Source: Myxacorys almedinensis A
Lineage (GTDB): Bacteria; Cyanobacteriota; Cyanobacteriia; Leptolyngbyales; Leptolyngbyaceae
Direction: 5' to 3'
Assembly: GCF_010091945.1 (NCBI RefSeq)
Contig: NZ_WVIE01000026.1
Span: 1-64,000, forward strand
Length of the DNA: 64,000 nucleotides
Below the pieces are notes generated by a model. That model was not told the origin of the DNA and did not search any database. It was given only the letters and a program-made list of their open reading frames with translations. The stretch's first letter is position 1; every line of letters starts with the position of its first letter. This document shows positions 28,367 to 36,770 of the stretch, in pieces. Made by a program: the position numbers and the translations under genes.

Positions 28367-30109
28367 TCATGGATTGCTTTGGGCAGATTTGAGTCTTGGA
28401 ATGCTTGCCCCTTGAGGATCGCTTGGAGAAACCGCCGGATTTGCGGGTGCCGGGCTAGCAGGATTGGCACTACCCGGATGGGGATTCGCTTCAGTCGCTG
28501 GGGTCTGAGGGGCAGGCTGGCTAGAGCGCTCGAAATATTGATAGGTCAGCGTCGAGATTTGGCGAATCAGGTTTTGAGCGTTGTCATCATTGTGAGGACG
28601 CTTGACCAAGACCCCGATGACATAGCGTTTGCCAGAGGGCATATCCACCATGCCGATATCGCCGACGAGTGACCCAATATCGCCAGTTTTGTGCGCGATC
28701 GTCGCTCCTTCCCCTAAGCCCCTTGGTAGCAACGAATCGGTCACGACATTCCGCATCATATCGAGCATTCGGGCTTGCGATCGCGAGGACACCATCTGTC
28801 CACTGTTGATCATACTCATCAGGGTTGCCATGTCTTTCGGGCTGGTAGTGTTCGTGCCGCCCAAGTCAGGTAGCGGATTCCGAATTGCCGTATGGGTTAA
28901 ACCCCAGGTCTGAAAACGCTGATTTAGTGCATCTTTACCGCCCAGCCGATCGATAATCATATTTGTCGCAGTGTTGTCGCTCACCGTGATCATTTTTGTC
29001 ACCACTTCTAGCGCCAAAAACCGAGATCCGGGTGGCTGATACTGCAAATCGCCCGCCTCAGTAGCGATCAGGTCTGGGCGCATGGTCAGCATTTCATCAA
29101 GGCGAATTTTCCCCGCATCTACCTCTTGAAAAAAAGCAGCAAGCACTGGAACCTTAATCGTGCTAGCCGCTGCAAAGGAGTTTGAGGCGTTGATATCTAG
29201 AAAGGTATGAGTATCTAGATCGACAACCATCACGCCCGGCGTTAGCTGAGTCAGAGGCGCGGTTCCTTCGGAGGTGCGCGGTGCGCCAATCACGGCTTGA
29301 ACCTGAGCCTTGAGCGGCACAATTTCTTCGGAGAGCTTTAACAACGGCAAAGCAGGCTGGCTCGGAGCAACCGCAACGTCTGTTTTCTCTGCTTGCGCCT
29401 CAGCCGAAAAGCGAGTGGCAGGATCCCAAGCAGAGAGAATGGTTCCTGCAAGGACGCCAATCCCAACGCCTAAAATCAACAGTCGGGTTCCATATAAAAT
29501 GGCAAGCCCTGATGCTGTCCGAGGGCGAAACGCGGGAGGGCGATCTCGCCGCGTTGATGGGGAGTTGAGCCGCGAGGTGAGCGGTCGGGTGGGGCGAAGC
29601 TCGTTTGCAACAGTCGGTCTTGACGAGCGACGCGGCTGATGGGTAGCAGAAGAATTTCCAAGCGGTGTCATCACAGACAAACGGCGTTCTTGGAGGGGCA
29701 CTGTCGTTCCCTCTAGGGGCTTTAGGGGTAGGGATGACCGTCGCCGGTTACTTTTTGACAATGAGGCGAAAAGCTGGAACGGGAGCGTTAGCCAATAGGA
29801 TTGGCGGTGAGGCGGTTCGGGTGATGGACGTCGCCGCGATGTTTTTCCAGCCGCGTTCTGGGGTGCCGATCGAATAGACCCTGCATTTTGCGCGGTGGAT
29901 CGCGTTGTTGCCACGTCGCTCTTTGCATCGCGACGTGGCTCCCTTAGAGATCTACTTTGCGTGGGTTGGGGAGAAGGGCTTTTGCTCGGACTAACGGGGA
30001 TGAGCCGTTGAGGAGCGCGGTGCCGCGATTGGCTCTGCTGAGTTCTGAAGGAGCGTGGCAAGGAAGCCTCGTGTTCAGATGTGTCTTGCCCGTTCTCGAA
30101 TTCCCACAT
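28367..30109 (-). CDS. Membrane-anchored class A beta-lactamase-like serine hydrolase
   Basis: A 580-residue protein. The first ~195 residues are a basic, Ser/Pro/Arg-rich low-complexity region with no domain. A single membrane segment follows (about 200-222; ILYGTRLLILGVGIGVLAGTIL), then a penicillin-binding fold with STIK (serine nucleophile and lysine), SDN (TVSDNTATNM) and KTG (AHKTGDIGSLVG), and a Pro/Ala-rich tail. The usual class A ExxLN loop motif is not evident, so it may be a peptidoglycan-related carboxypeptidase rather than an antibiotic-hydrolysing enzyme. Topology predicts a cytoplasmic disordered tail and a periplasmic enzyme domain. It converges with obgE. Confidence 0.87.
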   Translation of the reverse strand: MWEFENGQDTSEHEASLPRSFRTQQSQSRHRAPQRLIPVSPSKSPSPQPTQSRSLREPRRDAKSDVATTRSTAQNAGSIRSAPQNAAGKTSRRRPSPEPPHRQSYWLTLPFQLFASLSKSNRRRSSLPLKPLEGTTVPLQERRLSVMTPLGNSSATHQPRRSSRPTVANELRPTRPLTSRLNSPSTRRDRPPAFRPRTASGLAILYGTRLLILGVGIGVLAGTILSAWDPATRFSAEAQAEKTDVAVAPSQPALPLLKLSEEIVPLKAQVQAVIGAPRTSEGTAPLTQLTPGVMVVDLDTHTFLDINASNSFAAASTIKVPVLAAFFQEVDAGKIRLDEMLTMRPDLIATEAGDLQYQPPGSRFLALEVVTKMITVSDNTATNMIIDRLGGKDALNQRFQTWGLTHTAIRNPLPDLGGTNTTSPKDMATLMSMINSGQMVSSRSQARMLDMMRNVVTDSLLPRGLGEGATIAHKTGDIGSLVGDIGMVDMPSGKRYVIGVLVKRPHNDDNAQNLIRQISTLTYQYFERSSQPAPQTPATEANPHPGSANPASPAPANPAVSPSDPQGASIPRLKSAQSNP

Positions 30110-30258
30110 ACGAAATTTCCCCTATCGATGAAAGATGGCGATATTTGGTTTTAGGGATTGTACCTTGAGTTTGCAGAACTGGCGAGAGCGAAAGAAAGAG
30201 GCAAGACGTAGCAAGACGCACCCTTAGTTAGCTGCGCTACCGTTAGCAAACCTATTGA

Positions 30259-30690
30259 GCAACAGGGTCGGGTGGCGCGATTGAACAGGTAAAAAGTACG
30301 GTGCAAGATAATTTGAGCGAAGACATGGTGGCATATCAGATTGAGAACGCTTCCGGACAGGCGGTGGGACAGCACACATTAACAGGAAGTGGAACCTTTG
30401 CTCAAGCGATCGCAGAACTCGCTCTTAGAAATACAACGCTGACACAGGAAAAGGCGTATAACGGGTAAAATTATCACAGCCTTTCCAGAGGCAAATTTCC
30501 TCTCGCTTTCATTAGCTTCAGTAGGTTGAATAACTGCTAAAGCCGATCAAGCCGAGGCAGCAATTATGGAACTATAGGAACGACGGGGAACGGATGAACT
30601 TTCTCGTAAGCAAACCTTGCTTGATCGATTAATCGATTTTATTTTTGATACGGAACCTAGCGCAGACCTTCCTTCATTGCCTTTTCCATC
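30259..30690 (+). pseudogene. Decayed protein-coding gene of unknown family
   Basis: Protein-like sequence runs through this spacer but is broken. Frame 1 (30259-30468) reads DMVAYQIENASGQAVGQHTL and AQAIAELALRN before TAA. A one-base shift at the G/A run around 30463-30470 lets it continue as KIITAFPEANFLSLSL to a TGA (30527-30529). It goes on as ITAKADQAEAAIMEL to a TAG (30575-30577), then [20 protein letters not shown] and on to about 30690. The joined reading is helical and non-repetitive in character, unlike random translation of spacer DNA. I do not know the family. An intact short protein from ATG 30325 (about 47 residues) is the alternative. Decay is inferred from the composition of the frames only. 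Confidence 0.4.
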
Positions 30691-30809
30691 GTCTATCTCG
30701 CGTTTCAGAACTAAAATTGTATCTATTTGTATATGCTCTGCGACCAAGACCTGTCGTTTTTGCTATGGTAGAATTTCTGTCAAATGAGCATAGGCAAGGA
30801 TTTTCAGGC

Positions 30810-31133
30810 ATGTCAGCAGCCGCACAAGTTACAGACTCAACCTTCGACCAAGAAGTGCTGCAAAGCGAGGTTCCCGTTTTAGTTGATTTCTGGGCACCCT
30901 GGTGTGGTCCCTGCCGCATGGTAGCGCCTGTGGTAGATGAAATCGCCGCGCAGTTTGAGGGCAAGGTCAAGGTCGTTAAAGTCAACACCGACGACAATCC
31001 CAGCATTGCGAGCAAATACGCCATCCGTAGCATCCCGACTCTGATGATCTTCAAGGGTGGGCAGCGCGTGGATATGGTCGTCGGTGCTGTTCCTAAGACA
31101 ACGCTATCAAACACGCTAGAGAAGTATCTCTAA
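30810..31133 (+). CDS. trxA: Thioredoxin
   Basis: A 107-residue thioredoxin from ATG 30810, with AAGGA (30796-30800) nine bases upstream; the open frame extends 55 codons further but that part is unlike the family. The active site is WCGPC in [16 protein letters not shown], and the cis-proline loop is SIPTLMIF. Protein disulfide reduction in the cytoplasm and regulation of Calvin-cycle and peroxidase enzymes are the usual roles in cyanobacteria. The glutathione peroxidase-like gene earlier in the window is a likely client. A clear terminator follows. Confidence 0.95.
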   Translation: MSAAAQVTDSTFDQEVLQSEVPVLVDFWAPWCGPCRMVAPVVDEIAAQFEGKVKVVKVNTDDNPSIASKYAIRSIPTLMIFKGGQRVDMVVGAVPKTTLSNTLEKYL

Positions 31134-31185
31134 GTCAAACTTGATCTCTGTCCTTTCAAGCGTCGTCATCAGTTACAAGATTTAG

Positions 31186-31214
31186 CGCCTTAGTTTTTTA
31201 GCTGAGGCGTTTTT
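31186..31214 (+). terminator. Rho-independent terminator of trxA
   Basis: CGCCTTAG (31186-31193) pairs with CTGAGGCG (31202-31209), one wobble, followed by TTTTT (31210-31214). It is 53 bp after the trxA stop codon. Confidence 0.85.
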
Positions 31215-31284
31215 CAGTAACGACGAGATCTTACAGCCCCTGAAAATCTCGACTAAAATAAAGTGCCATCGCGTGGAGGAGTTC

Positions 31285-32403
31285 ATGGCTGTTGATCCTT
31301 CGGATCTTGCAAAGCAGAATCCTTTTGAGATTCATAGAACAGATCGATCACCAATTGATCTTGAGGCGCTCCGAGCATCGCTAAACGCCTTGATTGATCA
31401 CTTGCCGAAGCTAGAGCACGGGGATCTAATTGCTCAAGCGTTGAGTATGATCACTCGGGTGGCTGGCGAAGACATCGATCGCTTGGACTGGAAGATTCTC
31501 AATGCCTCTGTTCAGGATATGGAACGGGCGTTTACCACGTTCTACCCCTACCGCCATGTTCGGAAGATTGCTATTTTTGGGTCTGCCCGGATTCAGCCCG
31601 GTACCGATGAATATGAAATGGCCAAGGACTTTGCTCAGCGTGTTACTGCTCAAGGTTATATGGTGATTACTGGAGCAGGCGGCGGCATTATGCAAGCTGG
31701 AAACGAGGGAGCAGGAGCCGAAAATTCGTTTGGTCTTAACATTCAGCTACCGTTTGAGCAAGGTGCGAATCTGTTTATCCAAGGTAATCCAAAGCTGGTT
31801 CCGTTTAAATATTTTTTTACTCGAAAAGTTTTCTTCTTAAAGGAAAGCGATGCGTTGGCGCTATTTCCAGGGGGCTTTGGCACGCAGGATGAGGCGTTTG
31901 AGTGCTTGACGCTGACTCAGACTGGAAAGGCGGCACCGGTGCCGTTAGTGCTGATTGATAAACCGGGAGGAAACTACTGGCACGATTGGGCGGAATATAT
32001 TGATAAGCAGCTATTAAAACGTGGCTTGATTAGCCCTGACGATCCGAGCCTGTATACCTTAACGGATGATTTGCAGGTTGCGAGTGATGCGATTTCTAGC
32101 TTTTATCAGGTGTATCACTCTAGCCGCTATGTGGGGGCACATTTGGTGATGCGGCTGAAATCGGAGTTGTCGGATGCTGCCGTTGAAGAACTCAACGATC
32201 GCTTTAGCGATATTTTAGTGAAAGGCAGAATCGAGAAAACTAGGGCATTGTCAGAAGAGAAACAAGACGAAACGGTTGATTTACCCCGTCTGATGCTTTA
32301 TTTCAATCAGCGAGATTTGGGGCGGCTTTACCAACTGATTCGGGCGATTAATGTGCTGGGCACGCCTTCGGTAGAAGACTCGGCGCATCCAGAACGCAAG
32401 TAG
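31285..32403 (+). CDS. LOG family protein (TIGR00730-like)
   Basis: A 372-residue protein from ATG 31285, with GGAGG five bases upstream. The central domain has the LOG motifs: IAIFGSARI, GAGGGIMQAGNEGA and PGGFGTQDEAFE, which form the nucleotide-monophosphate site of cytokinin-riboside phosphoribohydrolases. An N-terminal helical extension of about 90 residues and a C-terminal extension of about 80 distinguish it from short LOG proteins of about 180-200. The family was long mis-named lysine decarboxylase. The likely activity is hydrolysis of a nucleotide 5'-monophosphate to base and ribose phosphate; the substrate is unproven. Confidence 0.85.
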   Translation: MAVDPSDLAKQNPFEIHRTDRSPIDLEALRASLNALIDHLPKLEHGDLIAQALSMITRVAGEDIDRLDWKILNASVQDMERAFTTFYPYRHVRKIAIFGSARIQPGTDEYEMAKDFAQRVTAQGYMVITGAGGGIMQAGNEGAGAENSFGLNIQLPFEQGANLFIQGNPKLVPFKYFFTRKVFFLKESDALALFPGGFGTQDEAFECLTLTQTGKAAPVPLVLIDKPGGNYWHDWAEYIDKQLLKRGLISPDDPSLYTLTDDLQVASDAISSFYQVYHSSRYVGAHLVMRLKSELSDAAVEELNDRFSDILVKGRIEKTRALSEEKQDETVDLPRLMLYFNQRDLGRLYQLIRAINVLGTPSVEDSAHPERK

Positions 32404-32506
32404 GCAACAGTGGCGGCAGATTTGGGTGCGGCGGCTTTGGTGGCGGATGTGGAGGATTGTCCCTTTGGGTGTATCCGTCCTTTCCGCGTGCCGCCCGGTC
32501 GCCGGG

Positions 32507-33973
32507 TTAGTTCATCACCCAGTTGACTAACGTTCTGACGCCGTATCCCGTTGCACCTGCGCCGTTATAGCTATTTTCCTTGTCTGCCCACACGGGACCT
32601 GCAATATCGAGGTGTGCCCAAGGGGTCTCTTTAACAAACTGTTTGAGGAAGATTGCAGCCGAGATTGCGCCGCCTGCCCGAGCACCCGTATTCTTCATGT
32701 CGGCAATGCCTGATTTCATGCTCTCGAAGTATTTCTCTTCCATGGGCATTCGCCAGAGTTTTTCGCCGGCTTGTTCAGAGGCGCTGACGAGTTGATCAGC
32801 AACTGCATCATTTGGACTCCATAATCCGGCGATGCTGTCGCCCAAGGCAATGACGCAGGCTCCGGTTAAGGTTGCCAGATCGACGATCGCATCGACTTCT
32901 AACGTTTCTGCAAACACGAGAGCATCTGCCAGGGTGAGGCGTCCTTCGGCGTCGGTGTTGTTGATCTCGATGGTTTTCCCATTGGAAGCGGTGAGAATAT
33001 CACCGGGGTGAATGGCATGACCGCTGATCATGTTCTCTGTCGCGGCGATGATGAAATGCACTTCGACATCGGGTTTGAGTTGCGCGATCGCTTTGGCGGC
33101 TCCGAGGGTTGCCCCTGCACCGCCCATATCGGTTTTCATCATTTCGATGCCGCTGCCTGCGCCTTTGATGTTGAGACCTCCAGAGTCGAAGGTTAGACCT
33201 TTGCCGATGATCGCGACTTTCTTGCGCGCCGTTCCTTCTGGTTTGTAGGTTAAATGAATGAATTTGGGGGGCAAATCGGACGCTTGAGCAACGCCTAAAA
33301 AGGCTCCCATACCCAATTTTTCACAGTCTTCTTTTTCAAGAATTTCTGAGTGCAAGCCAAATTCTGATGCGATCGCGCTTGCCGTTTCCGCCAGGGTCAC
33401 CGGCGTTACATAATTTGCCGGAGCCGCGACCAAGGCTCTAGCTAAAAATACGCCAGAGCAAATTTTATGAGCTTTCGCGATCGCGTCATCTTGTCCGGCT
33501 AATTCTAATAACTCGATCTGCTCGATCGGCAGACTGTCATCGGGTTCTGACTTAAACCGACGATCTTGATACAGCGCAAGCTCAACGCCTTCTGCGATCG
33601 CTTGGGCACTAGCGGCAGCATCGTCATTCACAACCGGTAAATAAATGCCCACGGTTTTGCAGCGATTGCGTTTCGCCAGTTTGGCGGCGGTAGCTCCTGC
33701 CCGTCTGAGACTTTCTAGCGTGGCGGTTTCTGCCTTACCAAGCCCGACCAAGATCAGTTTGCGAAAGGGACTGCCGGTGATCCGAGTTGAAGCGCTACTG
33801 GCAGATTTGCCCTTAAAGTCTGTATCGGTGATTAAATCTTTTAACGCGCCTGACAGCTTATTGTCTAAGATTTCTAAGGTGCCTGTGAGGTCAGTTGCGC
33901 CCTCAAATATGCCAATCGCTAATCCCTCTCCTGCCCACTCTAAGATCGAGGTTTCCGTTGCTCGTAAATTCAT
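32507..33973 (-). CDS. pepA: Leucyl aminopeptidase
   Basis: A 488-residue M17 metallopeptidase releasing N-terminal residues from peptides in the cytoplasm. The N-terminal regulatory domain is followed by a catalytic domain containing [15 protein letters not shown] (metal-binding Lys/Asp), [23 protein letters not shown] (the family signature) and [10 protein letters not shown]. Length is normal (about 490-500). It converges with the LOG gene and diverges from the lytic transglycosylase gene; it is monocistronic. Confidence 0.96.
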   Translation of the reverse strand: MNLRATETSILEWAGEGLAIGIFEGATDLTGTLEILDNKLSGALKDLITDTDFKGKSASSASTRITGSPFRKLILVGLGKAETATLESLRRAGATAAKLAKRNRCKTVGIYLPVVNDDAAASAQAIAEGVELALYQDRRFKSEPDDSLPIEQIELLELAGQDDAIAKAHKICSGVFLARALVAAPANYVTPVTLAETASAIASEFGLHSEILEKEDCEKLGMGAFLGVAQASDLPPKFIHLTYKPEGTARKKVAIIGKGLTFDSGGLNIKGAGSGIEMMKTDMGGAGATLGAAKAIAQLKPDVEVHFIIAATENMISGHAIHPGDILTASNGKTIEINNTDAEGRLTLADALVFAETLEVDAIVDLATLTGACVIALGDSIAGLWSPNDAVADQLVSASEQAGEKLWRMPMEEKYFESMKSGIADMKNTGARAGGAISAAIFLKQFVKETPWAHLDIAGPVWADKENSYNGAGATGYGVRTLVNWVMN

Positions 33974-34286
33974 CCAGTACTACCTTTTATTGGGTTCAAT
34001 CACTGGTTTCTAGTATTGCTTAAAACTGAACAATGAGGCGGCATCTCAAAGGGGCAAATCGCCGGACTGGCTAGAAAAGAATTTAAGTATTTAAAGTTAT
34101 ATTGAGTACTCTAGAAGTTTAGAGTTCGGTATATGTAATTAGATGGTAAAAGAGAGGGGATTGAGCAATGATGGTGCTGCATTGTTGCGTCAAGTCTCAA
34201 TACCGCTCCATGTCACGAACAGATTGATTTTTGCTATAACTGCTAACAGCTTGTGAGATTTTACCCAACCCCCTGGGAGATAATCG
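33974..34286. other. Divergent promoter region between pepA and the transglycosylase gene
   Basis: A 313-bp A/T-rich spacer holding both promoters. The only structure I see is a 6-bp hairpin ACTCTA (34108-34113) with TAGAGT (34120-34125). No open frame or RNA gene stands out. Confidence 0.4.
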
Positions 34287-36470
34287 ATGGTGATGAAAGA
34301 ACGGAAGGTTTGGATTTCACTGGCAGTCGGAGCCGGGGCGCTAGCGCTCGTGTCAGGCGTAGTATTGCCAATCGAGAAATTGTTAAAGCAAGACGCTCAG
34401 CCGTCTGCGGATTTGGGAGCACCAGAAACCGTTAGCTCTAAGCCAAACACGATCGGCGCACCGGGCAAAGTGGTTAGCCCTTTGGTAGCGCAGTCTGCTC
34501 AACAACGGGCGGGAACGCTGGAAGCCGTGGTCAACAAGCGTGATGCGTCGTTAGAGCGAAACCGCGCTCGGTATATGCTGGCGAGCGATTTGGTGGCGCA
34601 AGGGCAAGGCGAGAAAGCGTTAGAGCCGTTGAAGAATTTAGAGAATGATTATCCTGTGTTAGCGCCGCAAATTTTGCTCAAGCGTGCCCAAGCTTATCAG
34701 GCAGCAGGCAGGCAGAAGGACGCGATCGCAGCGTGGCAGGAGATCGTGAAGCAGCATCAGGGCGATCCAGCCGCCGCCGAAGCACTATTTTTATTGGGAA
34801 AAAATAATCCAAACTATTGGGATCAAGCGCTGACTCAGTTTCCGGCGCATCCGCGATCGCTGGAAATTGCCAAACTTCGCTTTCAGAAAAATCAAAAGCA
34901 GTTGCCCGTGCTGCTAACCCTGGCAAAATATGGCGTAGACACCAAAGGCTATACCCAGATTCTCGACAAGCTGACCAGCGAGTTTGCGTCTCAACTCAAG
35001 CCTGCCGATTGGGACGCGATCGCCTTTGGCTATTGGGAAAACCTGGTTTACGACAAAGCCGCGATCGCGTATTCCCGTGCGCCCCAAACCCCCCAAAATG
35101 TCTATCGCTCTGGTCGAGGGCTGCATCTCACCGGAACTGCCGGGAGTGAGGCGCGCTATCAGCAAGTGGTGCGGCAGTTTCCCAAGTCTGAGGAAGCCGG
35201 ACTGGCGCTGATGCGGTTGGCAAGCCTTGCAGATACGCCGCAAAGTGCGATCGCATACTACGATCAGGTGGCTCAGCACTTTCCGAGCCGGGCGGCTGAA
35301 GCGTTACTGGAAAAGTCGAAAAAACTCGACACGCTGAATAGCGCCAAAACCGCAGCGATGATGCGACAACTCGTTTTGAGCCAGTATGCCGACTCGAATG
35401 CAGCGGCTGAGATGCGATGGACGTATGCCCAAGATCGCGCCAAGGCAGGCGATCTTAAACTTGCCAGAGAATGGGCAGCCCCGATTCTCAAGAGCCGCTC
35501 TAAGAGCGACATTGCTGCCCAAGCTGGATTTTGGGTTGGCAAGTGGTCTCAGCGCCTTGGTCAAGACGAAGTGGCAAAGGAGGCGTATGAGCAGGTGTTG
35601 AAGCAACATCCGGAGTCTTATTATGCGTGGCGTTCAGCCGGGATGCTGGGCTGGAATGTCGGCGACTTTAGCACCGTACGATCGCTCAATCCGCCTGTGC
35701 GAAAGCCTGCTGCCCGTCCAGAGTTGCTGGCAGGATCAGACGCGATGAAAGAACTCTACCAAATGGGACAAGACCGCGATGCTTGGGCATATTGGCAGGT
35801 TGAGTTTCGAGATCGCACCAACCCAACGGTGGCAGAGCAGTTTACCGATGGCATCATGCGGTTGGGGATAGGAGATAACTTAGACGGCATTTATATGGTG
35901 TCGAGTTTGCGCGATCGCGAGACGCCTGAAGATCAAGAACACTACCAGCACCTCGTGCAACAGCCCGCCTACTGGCAAGCGCTCTATCCCTTCCCATTTG
36001 TTGAAGAGATCGAAAGTTGGTCTCAACAGCGCCAACTCAACCCGATGCTCGTCACAGCGTTGATTCGCCAAGAATCCCGGTTTGAGCCTAACATCCGCTC
36101 TAGTGTTGGAGCCGCAGGGTTGATGCAAGTCATGCCCGAAACCGCCTCTTTTATTGCCACTAACATCAAGCTGAAGGAATATAAGCTCGACGATCCGCAG
36201 GACAATATCAACCTGGGCACCTGGTATTTAGATCACACCCATCAAGAATACGCCAACAACTCAATGCTTGCGATCGCCAGCTACAATGCTGGACCGGGCG
36301 CGGTTGGGGGGTGGGTCAGCAAGGCTAAAACTCAAGACGCTGATGAATTTGTCGAGCAGATTCCCTACCAGGAGACGCGAGGCTACGTGAAATCGGTTTT
36401 GGGCAACTACTGGAACTATATGCGGCTGTACAATCCTGAGCTTTCGCAACGGCTGTCTCAACTGTCTTAA
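34287..36470 (+). CDS. Soluble lytic murein transglycosylase (Slt70 type)
   Basis: A 727-residue envelope protein. One N-terminal hydrophobic segment (about 9-27) acts as signal or anchor. A long superhelix of TPR-like repeats (about 80-520, e.g. LEPLKNLENDYPVL, YDQVAQHFPSRAAEAL) precedes a C-terminal lysozyme-like domain. The catalytic Glu is in LIRQESRFEPNI, followed by SSVGAAGLMQVMPETA and IASYNAGPGAVG. It cleaves glycan strands to 1,6-anhydro-muropeptides during growth and recycling. The start at 34287 or at the next ATG (34293) is not resolved. It is monocistronic with a strong terminator. Confidence 0.93.
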   Translation: MVMKERKVWISLAVGAGALALVSGVVLPIEKLLKQDAQPSADLGAPETVSSKPNTIGAPGKVVSPLVAQSAQQRAGTLEAVVNKRDASLERNRARYMLASDLVAQGQGEKALEPLKNLENDYPVLAPQILLKRAQAYQAAGRQKDAIAAWQEIVKQHQGDPAAAEALFLLGKNNPNYWDQALTQFPAHPRSLEIAKLRFQKNQKQLPVLLTLAKYGVDTKGYTQILDKLTSEFASQLKPADWDAIAFGYWENLVYDKAAIAYSRAPQTPQNVYRSGRGLHLTGTAGSEARYQQVVRQFPKSEEAGLALMRLASLADTPQSAIAYYDQVAQHFPSRAAEALLEKSKKLDTLNSAKTAAMMRQLVLSQYADSNAAAEMRWTYAQDRAKAGDLKLAREWAAPILKSRSKSDIAAQAGFWVGKWSQRLGQDEVAKEAYEQVLKQHPESYYAWRSAGMLGWNVGDFSTVRSLNPPVRKPAARPELLAGSDAMKELYQMGQDRDAWAYWQVEFRDRTNPTVAEQFTDGIMRLGIGDNLDGIYMVSSLRDRETPEDQEHYQHLVQQPAYWQALYPFPFVEEIESWSQQRQLNPMLVTALIRQESRFEPNIRSSVGAAGLMQVMPETASFIATNIKLKEYKLDDPQDNINLGTWYLDHTHQEYANNSMLAIASYNAGPGAVGGWVSKAKTQDADEFVEQIPYQETRGYVKSVLGNYWNYMRLYNPELSQRLSQLS

Positions 36471-36496
36471 CTAATTTGTTGTCTTAACTAATTTGT
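36463..36496 (+). repeat. 17-bp tandem duplication at the transglycosylase stop codon
   Basis: The unit GTCTTAACTAATTTGT occurs at 36464-36479 and again at 36481-36496, period 17 bp. The first copy contains the TAA stop of the transglycosylase gene, so the second copy lies just outside the coding region. Confidence 0.85.
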
Positions 36497-36514
36497 AACA
36501 ACTTGTTAAGTGAT

Positions 36515-36547
36515 AAAAGCTTTCTCTGCATCCTAGAGAAGGCTTTT
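36515..36547 (+). terminator. Rho-independent terminator of the transglycosylase gene
   Basis: AAAAGCTTTCTCT (36515-36527) pairs with AGAGAAGGCTTTT (36535-36547) over 13 bp with one wobble pair, ending in a TTTT arm. It lies 45 bp past the stop codon. The rest of the spacer to 36770 shows no gene. Confidence 0.85.
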
Positions 36548-36770
36548 CTGTGTGGTTATAGTCAGCAAACCTTACCTCTGATAGATGTTAGAGCGATCGC
36601 GGCTCTATTCAACGGCGGCGGAACAGCTACGATCGCACCCCCGCCACAGGCTTTAAAACATGAAACTACACATTTCTTATATATTTTTGGTAATAAATCT
36701 GAACCAAAGTAGCAAAGTCTTAAACTGTTAGATAGAAACCACTTGTCTTATCGCTGATCGCACACTCACC

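Noticed and set aside
30645-30809. 55-codon upstream extension of thioredoxin
   Set aside because: Unlike thioredoxins; AAGGA and a normal start lie at 30810. The segment overlaps the decayed gene in another frame.
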